64,000 nt of DNA from Actinomadura_C alba (GTDB lineage: Bacteria; Actinomycetota; Actinomycetes; Streptosporangiales; Streptosporangiaceae): contig NZ_BAAAOK010000055.1 of the NCBI RefSeq assembly GCF_039530285.1, forward strand, positions 38,704 through 102,703, given 5' to 3'. A program made the position numbers and the translations under genes. How positions within the stretch are numbered: the first letter of the stretch is position 1; each line of letters begins with the position of its first letter. The notes beneath the pieces are model-generated. The model ran no database searches. It was given only the letters and a program-made list of their open reading frames with translations, and was not told the origin of the DNA. Of this stretch, positions 24,181 through 32,107 are shown piece after piece.

Positions 24181-24223
24181 GTACGCAAAAACGCCCCGGT
24201 GCAGGTGCACACGGGGCGCGTAC
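24181..24223 (-). promoter_or_regulatory. Terminator-like hairpin in the rplJL leader (attenuator candidate)
   Basis: On the minus strand, CGCCCCG (24218-24212) pairs with CGGGGCG (24198-24192) and is followed at once by UUUUU, an intrinsic-terminator layout. The hairpin and its U-tract are enclosed by a further complementary pair GTACG/CGTAC (24219-24223 with 24181-24185). It lies about 105-145 nt downstream of the predicted start point and 120 nt before rplJ, so it would act on rplJL and not on the upstream gene. Confidence 0.55.
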
Positions 24224-24335
24224 GCACGGCCATCATCGTGCGGAACGGCTCTCGTCTCACCTGCGCGGGCCGCCCGCTGTCGCGGGACCTTCGATCATCC
24301 TTGCGGATGACGACCGGCGGTCTTCGGCACTGCAC

Positions 24336-24364
24336 AGAGTACGTGCCATTCACCCGGACCGCAA
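24336..24364 (-). promoter_or_regulatory. Predicted rplJL promoter
   Basis: Minus strand: -35 TTGCGG (24364-24359), 17-nt spacer, -10 TACTCT (24341-24336). The -35 box sits in the T-tract of the upstream gene's terminator, so the terminator and promoter are directly fused. Expected start near 24329. Confidence 0.55.
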
Positions 24365-24400
24365 AACCGCGCCCCACGGTGGTGACCGTGGGGCGCGGTT
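24365..24400 (-). terminator. Terminator after the first lipoprotein gene
   Basis: A perfect 16-bp stem (AACCGCGCCCCACGGT and its complement) with a 4-nt loop begins 19 nt past the stop at 24419 and is followed by TTTT-like sequence on the minus strand. Confidence 0.85.
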
Positions 24401-24418
24401 CCGGCGAATGGACGGGCC

Positions 24419-25285
24419 TCAGGCGGTGCCGGGGCTCGGCATCCCCTTGAGGAGGTCGCCGAAGTCGCCGACCTCGGACGCGGGCGGCGCGGTGATGGTC
24501 ACCGGCTGCCCGTAGTCCCGGTAGACGACGGTGATGGTGACCGGGGTCTTGGCGCCCGGGCCCGCCTTCATCACCATCTTCTGCGGCAACTGCTGTCCAT
24601 CGACCCACAGGTCGAACAGCATGCTGTCCATGCCCGCCTCCCGAGCGGCCTTCTCGGTGGCCGCCCGCTTCTGCGGGTCCAGCTTGGCGGTCGCCTCGGA
24701 GACCTTGTAGGAACCGGTGAAGTGGGTCGTCTCGACGCCGTTGACGGTCTCCTTGCCCACCTCGCGCACGTCCTTGGAGGCGGTCAGCTGCTTCGTGGCC
24801 TGCACCGGGTCCATCTGCTGGGACTGCTGGAGAAGCTCATCGACGTTCATCCCGGACGCCTTGCTGATCGCGTCGAGCGGAAGCTTCATCCAGGGCTTGC
24901 CACCACCGACCTCGGCGAGCATGGGGATCTTCATGTACATCGCCTCGCCGAGGAGCATCGTCTGCATGCCCGCCATGGACTCGCCGCCCACGGTCATCTG
25001 ATCGAAGGTCATGTTGAAGGCGAGGGTCGGCTTGAGGCGGTACTGCATCGTGCCCGTCGCCTTCATGTTGTCATCGCCGGTGCCGCTCGACTCCATGGCC
25101 AGGTCGGCCTTGAACGAGGTGATCTCCCCGGTCTTCTGAGAGGTCTTGATGAGCGCCTGAGCGGCGGACAGGCTGACCGCCTTCCCCGCGCCCGCGTTGC
25201 CGCCGGAGTCCTCACCGAGACACCCGGTCACGGAGAGGGCGAGCGCGACACTGACGGCGGTGCCGGCGACGGATCGACGAATCAT
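24419..25285 (-). CDS. Lipoprotein, LppX/LprG-like fold (paralogue A)
   Basis: A 288-residue lipoprotein. The ATG at 25285 follows GGAAGGA and gives a signal peptide ending in the lipobox VTGC (residues 19-22). The mature part opens with a Ser/Gly/Ala linker, then LSAAQALIKTSQKTGEITSFKADLAM and a beta-rich body with MYMKIPML, LTASKDVREVGKETVNGVETTHF and VVYRDYGQPVTITAPP. This pattern fits the LolA/LppX-like half-barrel lipoproteins of actinobacteria, which carry lipids at the cell surface; the function here is inference. It is about the same length as its neighbour at 25446-26309 and shares the same motifs, so the two arose by duplication. Frame open upstream of 25285 is not coding. Confidence 0.85.
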   Translation of the reverse strand: MIRRSVAGTAVSVALALSVTGCLGEDSGGNAGAGKAVSLSAAQALIKTSQKTGEITSFKADLAMESSGTGDDNMKATGTMQYRLKPTLAFNMTFDQMTVGGESMAGMQTMLLGEAMYMKIPMLAEVGGGKPWMKLPLDAISKASGMNVDELLQQSQQMDPVQATKQLTASKDVREVGKETVNGVETTHFTGSYKVSEATAKLDPQKRAATEKAAREAGMDSMLFDLWVDGQQLPQKMVMKAGPGAKTPVTITVVYRDYGQPVTITAPPASEVGDFGDLLKGMPSPGTA

Positions 25286-25393
25286 ACGAAGGATTCCTTC
25301 CTCATTGTCTGCTTTCTCGCAATGCGCAGATTTTCTACCATATCTGACTCGTACTGACATTCGATGCAACACTCGCGGATGCCCAATAACAAT

Positions 25394-25421
25394 GAAAGGC
25401 ACCCTGATCAGGGTGCCTTTC
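25394..25421 (-). terminator. Palindromic terminator after the second lipoprotein gene
   Basis: A perfect 28-nt palindrome (GAAAGGCACCCTGA and its complement, no unpaired loop beyond GATC) lies about 25 nt downstream of the stop at 25446. Confidence 0.8.
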
Positions 25422-25445
25422 GTGTTGTCGTCGGATCGCTCTGCG

Positions 25446-26309
25446 TTAGTTCGGCTGACCGCCGAGCAGCCGGCCGAGGTCGAATTCCTGCACGTCACCG
25501 GCCGGGGGCGCGGTGGGCTTGGCGGCCTTGCCGTAGTCGCGGTAGAGGATCGTCAGCGTGCCGTTCTCACCACCAGTGGACCCGGTCCACTTGGTGACGA
25601 GCTTGCGCGGCAGCCGGTCGCCGTCCGTCCACAGGTCGAAGGCGACCTTCTCGTCCGCGTTCTGCGGATAGACGCGCTGCAGCCTCGCGCGGGCCTCGGA
25701 GTCGAGTTGCTTCAGCGCCTCGCCGACGGTGACCGTGCCGGCGTAGTGCGTCGTCTTCACCCCGTCGACGGTCTCGTCGCCGACGGTACGGACGTCCTTC
25801 GAGGCGGTGAGCATCTTGGCCTGCGCGGCCGGGTCGACCTTCCGTACCTCGTCGAGGAGACCGTTGACGTCCGTTCCGGTGAGCCGTCCGGCCGTGGCCA
25901 CGTCGATCTTGAGCCAGGGCTTTCCGCCCATCAGCTGCGACAGCCGCTGGGACCTGACGTACAGCGTGTCGTCGACGAAGACGCCCTGGCTGCCGACGAC
26001 GCCCGGCACGGACCGTCCGGAGAGGACGGCCTTGTTGAGGAGGGCGGTGAACGAGAGGTCCGGCCGGACCCTGAACTGGCCGGTGAGATTGATGTCGGTC
26101 TGTCCCTGCGCGGAACCGCCGTTGACGGTGAGATCGGCCTTGAAAGAGTCGGCCCGTGCGGTCTTCTGAGAGGTCTCGGCCACGGCCTGGGCGGCGGAGA
26201 GCTGCATACCGCCGGTGTTCGTCCGCTCGCCGTCGTCACCCATGCACCCGGTGAGGGAGAGCAGGAGAGCGGTGCTCGCCGCGGCCCCTGCCACGAATCG
26301 ACGCCTCAT
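25446..26309 (-). CDS. Lipoprotein, LppX/LprG-like fold (paralogue B)
   Basis: A 287-residue lipoprotein starting at ATG 26309 after AGGAAGGAA, with the lipobox LTGC. It shares with paralogue A the motifs LSAAQAVAETSQKTARADSFKADL, LTASKDVRTVGDETVDGVKTTHY, FDLWTDGDRLPRKLV and YRDYGKAAKPTAPPAGDV, in the same order and spacing. The two genes have separate terminators, so they are probably separate transcription units. Likely a surface lipid- or glycolipid-binding lipoprotein; their position one gene block away from the mce lipid importer is suggestive but unproven. Confidence 0.85.
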   Translation of the reverse strand: MRRRFVAGAAASTALLLSLTGCMGDDGERTNTGGMQLSAAQAVAETSQKTARADSFKADLTVNGGSAQGQTDINLTGQFRVRPDLSFTALLNKAVLSGRSVPGVVGSQGVFVDDTLYVRSQRLSQLMGGKPWLKIDVATAGRLTGTDVNGLLDEVRKVDPAAQAKMLTASKDVRTVGDETVDGVKTTHYAGTVTVGEALKQLDSEARARLQRVYPQNADEKVAFDLWTDGDRLPRKLVTKWTGSTGGENGTLTILYRDYGKAAKPTAPPAGDVQEFDLGRLLGGQPN

Positions 26310-26461
26310 GTATCCGTTCCTTCCTCTTGCCGATGCCGGCTGCCGTTCCATCGTGGCCGACCTTGCTGACAACAGTCTGCTTCGGTCCGGGCTGAGGGAA
26401 ATCCCCCGGTGGTACCAATGCGTCGCGAATCGATACCCCTCAAGGTGGATGAATCACAACG

Positions 26462-26498
26462 CCGAAAGGGCGCCCCATCGTCAGGGACGCCCTTTCGG
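26462..26498 (-). terminator. rplKA operon terminator
   Basis: An 11-bp perfect stem (CCGAAAGGGCG and its complement) extended by a C/G-rich inner part lies about 20 nt past the rplA stop. Confidence 0.8.
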
Positions 26499-26517
26499 GA
26501 TGAAACTACGCGGGTTC

Positions 26518-27243
26518 TCAGCCCGCTGCGGCCTCGTCGAGCTCCGCGGTGAGGTTGCGGACCGCGTTGGGGTCGACCGGGATGCCCGGGCCCATCGTGG
26601 TCGTCATCGTGGCCTTCTTGACGTAACGGCCCTTGGCCGCCGACGGCTTCAGCCGATGGATCTCGTCGATCGCCGCCGCGTAGTTCTCCACCAGCTGACG
26701 GTCGTCGAACGAGGTCTTCCCGATGATGAAGTGCAGGTTGCCGTGCCGGTCGACCCGGAATTCAATCTTGCCGCCCTTGATGTCGGCCACGGCCTTGCTC
26801 ACGTTCATCGTCACGGTGCCGGTCTTGGGGTTCGGCATGAGACCGCGCGGGCCGAGCACCCGGCCGAGCCGGCCGACCTTGCCCATCATGTCCGGCGTCG
26901 CGACGACCGCGTCGAAGTCCAGGAAACCGCCCTGGATGCGCTCGATGAGGTCGTCGGCGCCCACGAGGTCGGCACCGGCCTCGCGAGCCTCGTCGGCCTT
27001 GGCGCCACCGGCGAAGACCAGCACCCGGGCAGTCTTACCGGTGCCGTGCGGCAGGTTGACCGTGCCGCGCACCATCTGGTCGGCCTTACGAGGGTCGACG
27101 CCGAGCCGCAGGGCGACCTCGACCGTCGAGTTGAACTTCGTCGCCGAGTTCTCCTTGGACAGCTTCACGGCCTCGAGAGGGCTGTAGAGCCGGTCCCGGT
27201 CGATCCTGTCGGTCGCGTTGCGGTAGTTCTTGCTGCGCTTCAT
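26518..27243 (-). CDS. rplA: 50S ribosomal protein L1
   Basis: A 241-residue L1, starting MKRSKNYRNATDRIDRDRLY. The two-domain family is complete, including LPHGTGKTARVLVFAGG, LVGADDLIERIQGGFLDFD, DMMGKVGRLGRVLGPRGLMP and the C-terminal PSAAKGRYVKKATMTTTMGP. L1 forms the mobile L1 stalk near the E site and represses the rplKA operon by binding its mRNA in many bacteria. It is separated from rplK by a long 186-nt spacer with repeat-like sequence, unusual for this gene pair. Confidence 0.98.
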   Translation of the reverse strand: MKRSKNYRNATDRIDRDRLYSPLEAVKLSKENSATKFNSTVEVALRLGVDPRKADQMVRGTVNLPHGTGKTARVLVFAGGAKADEAREAGADLVGADDLIERIQGGFLDFDAVVATPDMMGKVGRLGRVLGPRGLMPNPKTGTVTMNVSKAVADIKGGKIEFRVDRHGNLHFIIGKTSFDDRQLVENYAAAIDEIHRLKPSAAKGRYVKKATMTTTMGPGIPVDPNAVRNLTAELDEAAAG

Positions 27244-27340
27244 CTCAGCTCCTCAGGGAGTTCGTGGTGGGGGCCGCGCATGGCCCTCCCACTCTGTTGA
27301 ATTGCGCTCGCCTTCGCTCGCGCGGCTCAGCGCGCATGAC

Positions 27341-27410
27341 GCGCTGTCTTCCCTCGTCGCTCCCGAGCGCTCGTACCTCGCACTCGCTCGCTCCTCAGTC
27401 CAGACAGCGC
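27341..27410. repeat. Long-range inverted repeat and CG-tract element in the rplK-rplA spacer
   Basis: GCGCTGTCT (27341-27349) and its exact complement AGACAGCGC (27402-27410) flank 52 nt of CTCG-rich sequence. The segment contains CGCTCCTCAGTCCAG (27389-27403), which matches in reverse the repeat next to rpoB (11303-11317). The element lies inside a co-directional ribosomal operon, between rplK and rplA. Confidence 0.5.
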
Positions 27411-27429
27411 GGCGCGCTTCGCGGGACTG

Positions 27430-27861
27430 TTACTTGACCTCGATGCCCATGGAGCGGGCGGTGCCGGCGACGATCTTCTCGGCGGCGGCGAGGGTCGTGG
27501 CGTTGAGGTCGGGCATCTTGGTCTGGGCGATCTCGCGGACCTGGTCCGCGGTGACCGAGCCGACCTTGGTCTTGTGCGGCTCGCCGCTGCCCTTCTCGAC
27601 ACCGGCGGCCTTGAGGATGAGCTGCGCGGCCGGCGGGGTCTTGGTGACGAAGGCGAACGAGCGGTCCTCGTAGATGGTGATCTCTACGGGGATGACGTTG
27701 CCTCGCTGGGCCTCCGTGGCAGCGTTGTACTGCTTGCAGAAGTCCATGATGTTGACGCCGTGCGGGCCGAGAGCGGTACCGACGGGCGGCGCGGGCGTCG
27801 CCTGGCCGGCCTGCAGCTGGACCTTGACGACGGCATTGATCTTCTTCTTCTTCGGAGGCAT
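27430..27861 (-). CDS. rplK: 50S ribosomal protein L11
   Basis: A 143-residue L11 starting MPPKKKKINAVVKVQLQAGQ at ATG 27861, with GGGGAAGG upstream. The N-terminal domain carries the proline-rich thiostrepton-contact segment (ATPAPPVGTALGPHGVNIMDF) and the C-terminal domain the rRNA-binding part (VGSVTADQVREIAQTKMPDL). The length is typical. It forms part of the GTPase-associated centre. It follows nusG after a spacer of about 134 nt that contains a GC-rich hairpin. Confidence 0.98.
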   Translation of the reverse strand: MPPKKKKINAVVKVQLQAGQATPAPPVGTALGPHGVNIMDFCKQYNAATEAQRGNVIPVEITIYEDRSFAFVTKTPPAAQLILKAAGVEKGSGEPHKTKVGSVTADQVREIAQTKMPDLNATTLAAAEKIVAGTARSMGIEVK

Positions 27862-27962
27862 GACGCCTTCCCCTCGTTCCTGTTCGCGTTTCGGTCCCGA
27901 CTCCCGCACGCGCGGGCAACACCCATGGCCGGAACGTGAGCCCGGATGTTGGGACCCTTTGA

Positions 27963-27978
27963 CCCCGCCTGCGCGGGG
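27963..27978 (-). terminator. Short GC hairpin between nusG and rplK
   Basis: CCCCGC-CTGC-GCGGGG lies 18 nt beyond the nusG stop. It is a weak terminator or processing site without a T-tract; partial termination between nusG and rplKA is possible. Confidence 0.4.
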
Positions 27979-27995
27979 ACGGTAAAGGCTATGTG

Positions 27996-28763
27996 CTAGA
28001 TCTTCGAGACCTGGTTGAACGAAAGCTCGACCGGGGTCTCGCGGCCGAAGATCGAGACGAGCACCTTGAGCTTCTGGGTGTCGGCGTTGATCTCGTTGAC
28101 CGTGGCGGGCAGCGTGGCGAAGGGACCGTCCATGACCGTGACCGACTCGCCGACCTCGAAGTCGACGGTCGCGGCGACCTTGGCGGCCTCTTTCGCCTTG
28201 GTCTGCTCTTCGGGCTCCGGAGCCAGGAGGTTCGCGACCTCCTGGATGCTCAGCGCCGACGGCTTGCTGGACAGCCCCACGAATCCGGTGACGCCGGGGG
28301 TGTTCCGCACGGCGGCCCAGGACTCGTCGGTGAGCTCCATGCGGACGAGGATGTAGCCCGGCAGGACCTTCTCGTTGACCTTCTGCCGCTTGCCGCCCTT
28401 GATCTCGGTGACCTCGTGCTGGGGCACCTCGACCTGGAAGATGTAGTCCTCCATGTTGAGCGACTGGGTGCGGGTCTCGATGTTGGTCTTCACCCGGTTC
28501 TCGTAACCCGCGTAGGAGTGCACGACGTACCAGTCGCCCGGCTGGAGCCGGAGCTGGGTCTTGAACTCCATGAGCGGGTCGATCTCGATCTCGGGCTCGG
28601 CATCGCCCGAGACCTGCTCCTCGTCGGCGCCCTCGTCCGGGCCCGCCCCCGCCTCGTCATCGGCGGCGAGCTCGGCGGACGTCTCCTCCGGCTCGAGCGC
28701 AGCCGCCTCCGCCGACTGGGCCTCGTCGAGGGCCTCGTCGTGGCGCTGTGGGGACTCGGACAC
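27996..28763 (-). CDS. nusG: Transcription termination/antitermination factor NusG
   Basis: A 255-residue NusG, starting at GTG 28763 (VSESPQRHDEALDEAQ). The first 80 residues are an acidic Ala/Glu/Asp-rich extension, common in actinobacteria and absent from E. coli NusG. The NGN domain follows (WYVVHSYAGYENRVKTNIE, GYILVRMELTDESWAAVRNT), then a linker and the C-terminal KOW domain (FEVGESVTVMDGPFATLPAT). NusG binds RNA polymerase and couples it to the ribosome or Rho. It sits directly after secE. Confidence 0.97.
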   Translation of the reverse strand: MSESPQRHDEALDEAQSAEAAALEPEETSAELAADDEAGAGPDEGADEEQVSGDAEPEIEIDPLMEFKTQLRLQPGDWYVVHSYAGYENRVKTNIETRTQSLNMEDYIFQVEVPQHEVTEIKGGKRQKVNEKVLPGYILVRMELTDESWAAVRNTPGVTGFVGLSSKPSALSIQEVANLLAPEPEEQTKAKEAAKVAATVDFEVGESVTVMDGPFATLPATVNEINADTQKLKVLVSIFGRETPVELSFNQVSKI

Positions 28764-28816
28764 AATGACTCTTTCTCTCGTACGAATTGGTGTTGTGCGG
28801 CCGGACCGGCCGTGGT

Positions 28817-29062
28817 TCAGCTGAAGATCGAGAAGATCCCCTTCTGCAACGCCCAGTCCAGGGCCGAGACGATCGCAACCATGATCAGAACGAAGACCAG
28901 GGAGATCGCCGTGTAGGTGATCAGCTCCTTGCGGGTCGGCCATATGACCTTCCGCAGCTCAGCGGCCACCTGGCGTACGAACAGGGCAGGCGTGGTCCGC
29001 TTGTTGCGAGCGGGCTTGCCCTTGTCCTCGGTCGCGGACTCGCCGCGGATCTCAGTCGCCAT
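28817..29062 (-). CDS. secE: Preprotein translocase subunit SecE
   Basis: An 81-residue SecE of the short, single-helix type. A charged N-terminal segment is followed by the conserved amphipathic region FVRQVAAELRKVIWPTRKEL and a transmembrane helix at about 50-72 (AISLVFVLIMVAIVSALDWA). SecE clamps the SecY channel. The order tRNA-Trp, secE, nusG is conserved widely. Confidence 0.97.
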   Translation of the reverse strand: MATEIRGESATEDKGKPARNKRTTPALFVRQVAAELRKVIWPTRKELITYTAISLVFVLIMVAIVSALDWALQKGIFSIFS

Positions 29063-29157
29063 CTGTGCCGCCGTTCACTCCATTGGACGTCTCAACCACT
29101 TCGTGGTCGTGTACATGCCCACTCTAGGCGTGACCACGTGCGCGCGCTCGCACTCCG

Positions 29158-29231
29158 CAGGGCAGGAGGGACTCGAACCCCCAACCACCGGTTTTGGAGA
29201 CCGGGACTCTGGCCAATTGAGCTACTGCCCT
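29158..29231 (-). tRNA. tRNA-Trp (CCA anticodon)
   Basis: A 74-nt cloverleaf. The acceptor stem AGGGCAG pairs with CTGCCCT, the anticodon loop reads CTCCAAA with anticodon CCA, the T arm is GGGGG-TTCGAGT-CCCTC (one wobble pair), and the discriminator base is G, the tryptophan identity base. No CCA is encoded. It precedes secE in the usual position. Confidence 0.95.
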
Positions 29232-29433
29232 TCGCTCCCCGGCCTCGGTGCCCCTCGGCCGAGCCGTGGGGGGGGACCCGCGCGCGACACGGTCGCATGC
29301 CGACCACCCACCACTAGATGGAGCAGTGTAGTTGCCCAACCGCCCCGGCGTCGAACCAGACGACCGCCGACACCGGCCCGCCGCCCTCGATAACCGGCTG
29401 AAGCCGAGGTAGAACGTCTGGGAGCATAGAGAC

Positions 29434-30633
29434 ATGAGTCGAATCTCCGAACGCATCGCCGCCATTTCCGAGTCCGCCACGCTGGCCGTGGACGCCAAGG
29501 CCAAGGCGCTCAAGGCGGCCGGGCGACCGGTGATCGGGTTCGGCGCGGGCGAGCCCGACTTCCCGACACCCGACTACATCGTCGAGGCGGCCGTGACCGC
29601 CTGCCGGGTGCCCCGATTCCACAAGTACACACCCGCGGGCGGGCTCCCCGAGCTGCGCACGGCGATCGCGGAGAAGACGGAGCGCGACTCCGGGTTCCGG
29701 GTCGAGTCCTCCCAGGTCCTCGTCACCAACGGCGGCAAGCAGGCCGTGTACGAGGCGTTCGCGGCGCTGCTCGACCCGGGCGACGAGGTGCTGCTGCCCG
29801 CCCCGTACTGGACCACCTATCCCGAGTCGATCAAGCTGGCCGGAGGAGTGCCCGTCGAGGTGATGACCGACGAGACCAGTGGCTACCTGGTCTCGGTCGA
29901 GCAGCTCGAGGCGGCCCGCACCGGCCGTACGAAGGTGCTGCTGCTGTGCTCGCCGTCCAACCCGACCGGCGGCGTGTACACCCGCGACCAGGTCGAGGCG
30001 ATCGGCCGCTGGGCCGCCGAGCACGGTCTGTGGGTCGTCACCGACGAGATCTACGAGCACCTGGTGTACGGGGACGCGAGCTTCCATTCCCTGCCGGTCG
30101 TGGTGCCCGAGATGGCCGACCGTACCGTCGTGCTGAACGGGGTGGCCAAGACCTACGCGATGACCGGCTGGCGGGTGGGCTGGCTGATCGGCCCGTCGGA
30201 CGTCGTCAAGGCGGCGCAGAACCTGCAGTCGCACGCCACCTCGAACGTGTGCAACGTCGCGCAGGCCGCGGCGCTGACGGCGGTGAGCGGCGACCTGTCG
30301 GCGGTCGAGGAGATGCGCGCCGCGTTCGACCGGCGCCGCCAGACCATCGTCCGGATGCTCAACGAGATCCCCGGAGTGCTCTGCCCGGAGCCGCAGGGCG
30401 CGTTCTACGTGTATCCGTCGGTCAAGGAGCTGCTGGGCAGGCAGATCCGGGGACGCCGGCCGCAGACCTCCGTCGAACTGGCCGAACTCGTACTCGAGGA
30501 GGCCGAGGTGGCGTTGGTGCCCGGTGAGGCGTTCGGGACGCCAGGTTATTTCAGGCTGTCGTACGCCCTCGGTGACGAGGATCTCGCCGAGGGGGTCAGC
30601 CGGGTGGCCAAGCTGCTGTCCGAGGCGAGCTGA
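29434..30633 (+). CDS. aspC: Pyridoxal-phosphate aspartate aminotransferase (class I)
   Basis: A 399-residue fold-type I aminotransferase. It opens MSRISERIAAISESATLAVD and has the AspAT I-gamma signature GAGEPDFPTPDYI. The PLP lysine lies in VAKTYAMTGWRVGW (K239), the pyridine-ring Asp/Tyr region in VVTDEIYEHLVYG, and the substrate-carboxylate Arg in YFRLSYA near the C terminus. Its reaction is aspartate plus 2-oxoglutarate to oxaloacetate plus glutamate; I-gamma enzymes sometimes also accept prephenate. A GGGAG site precedes the ATG. In other actinobacteria an aspartate aminotransferase also lies divergent to secE, so the position is conserved. It ends at a strong terminator. Confidence 0.95.
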   Translation: MSRISERIAAISESATLAVDAKAKALKAAGRPVIGFGAGEPDFPTPDYIVEAAVTACRVPRFHKYTPAGGLPELRTAIAEKTERDSGFRVESSQVLVTNGGKQAVYEAFAALLDPGDEVLLPAPYWTTYPESIKLAGGVPVEVMTDETSGYLVSVEQLEAARTGRTKVLLLCSPSNPTGGVYTRDQVEAIGRWAAEHGLWVVTDEIYEHLVYGDASFHSLPVVVPEMADRTVVLNGVAKTYAMTGWRVGWLIGPSDVVKAAQNLQSHATSNVCNVAQAAALTAVSGDLSAVEEMRAAFDRRRQTIVRMLNEIPGVLCPEPQGAFYVYPSVKELLGRQIRGRRPQTSVELAELVLEEAEVALVPGEAFGTPGYFRLSYALGDEDLAEGVSRVAKLLSEAS

Positions 30634-30670
30634 CGACGGACGAGAGCGGCCCGCGAGGGCATGTGCAGCG

Positions 30671-30708
30671 AGGCCGCCCGTTCACGTGCACCCGTGGGCG
30701 GGCGGCCC
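30671..30708. terminator. Bidirectional terminator between convergent genes
   Basis: A 9-bp stem GGCCGCCCG/CGGGCGGCC enclosing a smaller CACGTG-like hairpin lies between the aminotransferase stop (30633, plus strand) and the membrane protein stop (30749, minus strand). It can serve both. Confidence 0.65.
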
Positions 30709-30748
30709 CGTTCCCCCTATTTCCCCTCTCCGGAAGGTACGTGGCCCC

Positions 30749-31507
30749 TCAGGAAGGTATGCGGGCGCCTTCGGCGATCCGCATGAGCTGGGTCCGCAGG
30801 CCGGGGCTGACGCTCACGGACACCCCGGCGCCGGGTCGCTCCATCCAGAGGACCAGGCTGCCGGCACCGCCGGTGAGCATCCGCTCCACGACGAGCGCCC
30901 GCCGGCCGCGCACCTCGGCGGGCCGCGGTACCGACGGGACGGCGAAGAGATCCTCGATCTCGGTCGGCCCGGAGTCGCGCACGAGCCGGACCTCCACCGT
31001 GCCGGCCGTTCCGGTCCACCGGCAGATCGTCGTCCGCCGAGAACCGTCGCGCTCGTCGCCGCATGACCCGGCCGGCCGGAGCCCCGACGGCAGGTAGGTC
31101 AGCCAGTCGACTATCGGGCTGACGACGCCGGGCCCTCCCCCGCCACGGGACGGCCGGGTGACGGGCGGTTTCGCCGTCTCCCCCGCCCGTGGGGTGCCCG
31201 AGCCGGTCCGCGGGTCGGGTGAGACCGGGGCGAGCGGCACCGGCGATCCGGGTGGCATGGAGCTCGCCCGGGGGCCGGTCGTGGTGGTGGGCGCCCCCAC
31301 GGGTTCGGCGGTGCCGATGTCGAAGAACTGGGCGGCGGGCAGTGCCGAGACCGTGACGACGGCGACGGCGGCCACGCCGATCGTCGTGCGGACGCGCCTG
31401 GCCCTGCGCCGGTGCCGACGATGGACGTCGGCGACAAGTGACGTCGGAGCCGACGCCTCGGCCACGTGCTCAGCCATGGCCTGCTTTAGTTCATTCTCGA
31501 GATCCAT
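30749..31507 (-). CDS. Single-pass membrane protein, likely partner of the adjacent SigE-family sigma factor
   Basis: A 252-residue protein. The cytoplasmic part of about 40 residues ends HRRHRRRARRVRT, one transmembrane helix spans about 41-61, and a Pro/Thr/Gly-rich stalk (about 65-130) leads to an outer domain of about 120 residues with a Cys pair (GSCGDERDGSRRTTICRW). It starts 3 nt after the sigma gene stop, so it is co-translated with it. That layout is the one found for effector or anti-sigma genes of SigE-family (TIGR02983-like) ECF factors. The short inner segment has no ZAS zinc motif, so anti-sigma action is inferred from context only. Confidence 0.75.
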   Translation of the reverse strand: MDLENELKQAMAEHVAEASAPTSLVADVHRRHRRRARRVRTTIGVAAVAVVTVSALPAAQFFDIGTAEPVGAPTTTTGPRASSMPPGSPVPLAPVSPDPRTGSGTPRAGETAKPPVTRPSRGGGGPGVVSPIVDWLTYLPSGLRPAGSCGDERDGSRRTTICRWTGTAGTVEVRLVRDSGPTEIEDLFAVPSVPRPAEVRGRRALVVERMLTGGAGSLVLWMERPGAGVSVSVSPGLRTQLMRIAEGARIPS

Positions 31508-31510
31508 CGC

Positions 31511-32047
31511 TCACCTCCCCAGCAGGGCCAGGTTCGTGCCGAGACGTTCCCGGAGTCTGGCGAGACCCCTGGACGCCTGGCTCTTTACAGTGCCGACCGA
31601 GCAGCCGAGCACCTGCGCCGTCTCCATCTCCGACAAATCCTCCCAATAGCGCAGGACGAGTACCGCCCGTTGCCGTGGTCCGAGCCGCCGTAGCTCTTCC
31701 ATGAGCGTCCCGCGCAGTTCGAGCGAGTGCGTCTCCGACGAGGTCGGCACCTCGGGCGTCTTGGCGACGTGTATCTCCCGCAGCACCTTCCACCGGCGGG
31801 CCCGGCTGATGATCTGGTTGACCAGGATCCGCCGGACGTACGGCTCAGGGTCGCTCTCGGGATCGAGGCGCCCCCAGTGCCGGTAGGCCTTCTCCAGTGC
31901 GGTCTGCAATATGTCCTCGGCGTCCTGCCGGGAACCGCACATCAGCACGGCGGTGCGCATCAAGGCGTTTCCGCGCGCCGCCACGAACTCGGAAAACGAC
32001 CCATCGTCTCGCCGCCTCACACTGACCGCCCGCCTTGATGCCGTCAC
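31511..32047 (-). CDS. SigE-family ECF RNA polymerase sigma factor
   Basis: A 178-residue extracytoplasmic-function sigma factor. Region 2 is SEFVAARGNALMRTAVLMCG-SRQDAEDILQTALEKAYRHW with PYVRRILVNQIISRARR. Region 4 is LGPRQRAVLVLRYWEDLSEMETAQVLGCSVGTVKSQASRGLARLRE, a clear helix-turn-helix. The family is the actinobacterial SigE-type (FxxFxxxxxxxLxRxAxLL). The annotated start is GTG 32047; an internal GTG at residue 10 is possible. It lies upstream of its membrane partner and may autoregulate the pair. Confidence 0.92.
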   Translation of the reverse strand: MTASRRAVSVRRRDDGSFSEFVAARGNALMRTAVLMCGSRQDAEDILQTALEKAYRHWGRLDPESDPEPYVRRILVNQIISRARRWKVLREIHVAKTPEVPTSSETHSLELRGTLMEELRRLGPRQRAVLVLRYWEDLSEMETAQVLGCSVGTVKSQASRGLARLRERLGTNLALLGR

Positions 32048-32107
32048 CCCTGGAGACCGTGCTGACCGCGGGCGGCTCCACCGCGCGAAGCCGCCCGCGG
32101 AGTCAAC

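Noticed and set aside
29325..29330. TACACT box upstream of tRNA-Trp as a promoter
   Set aside because: No acceptable -35 box lies at 16-18 nt; the best match needs a 19-nt spacer (TTCGAC), so it was not listed.
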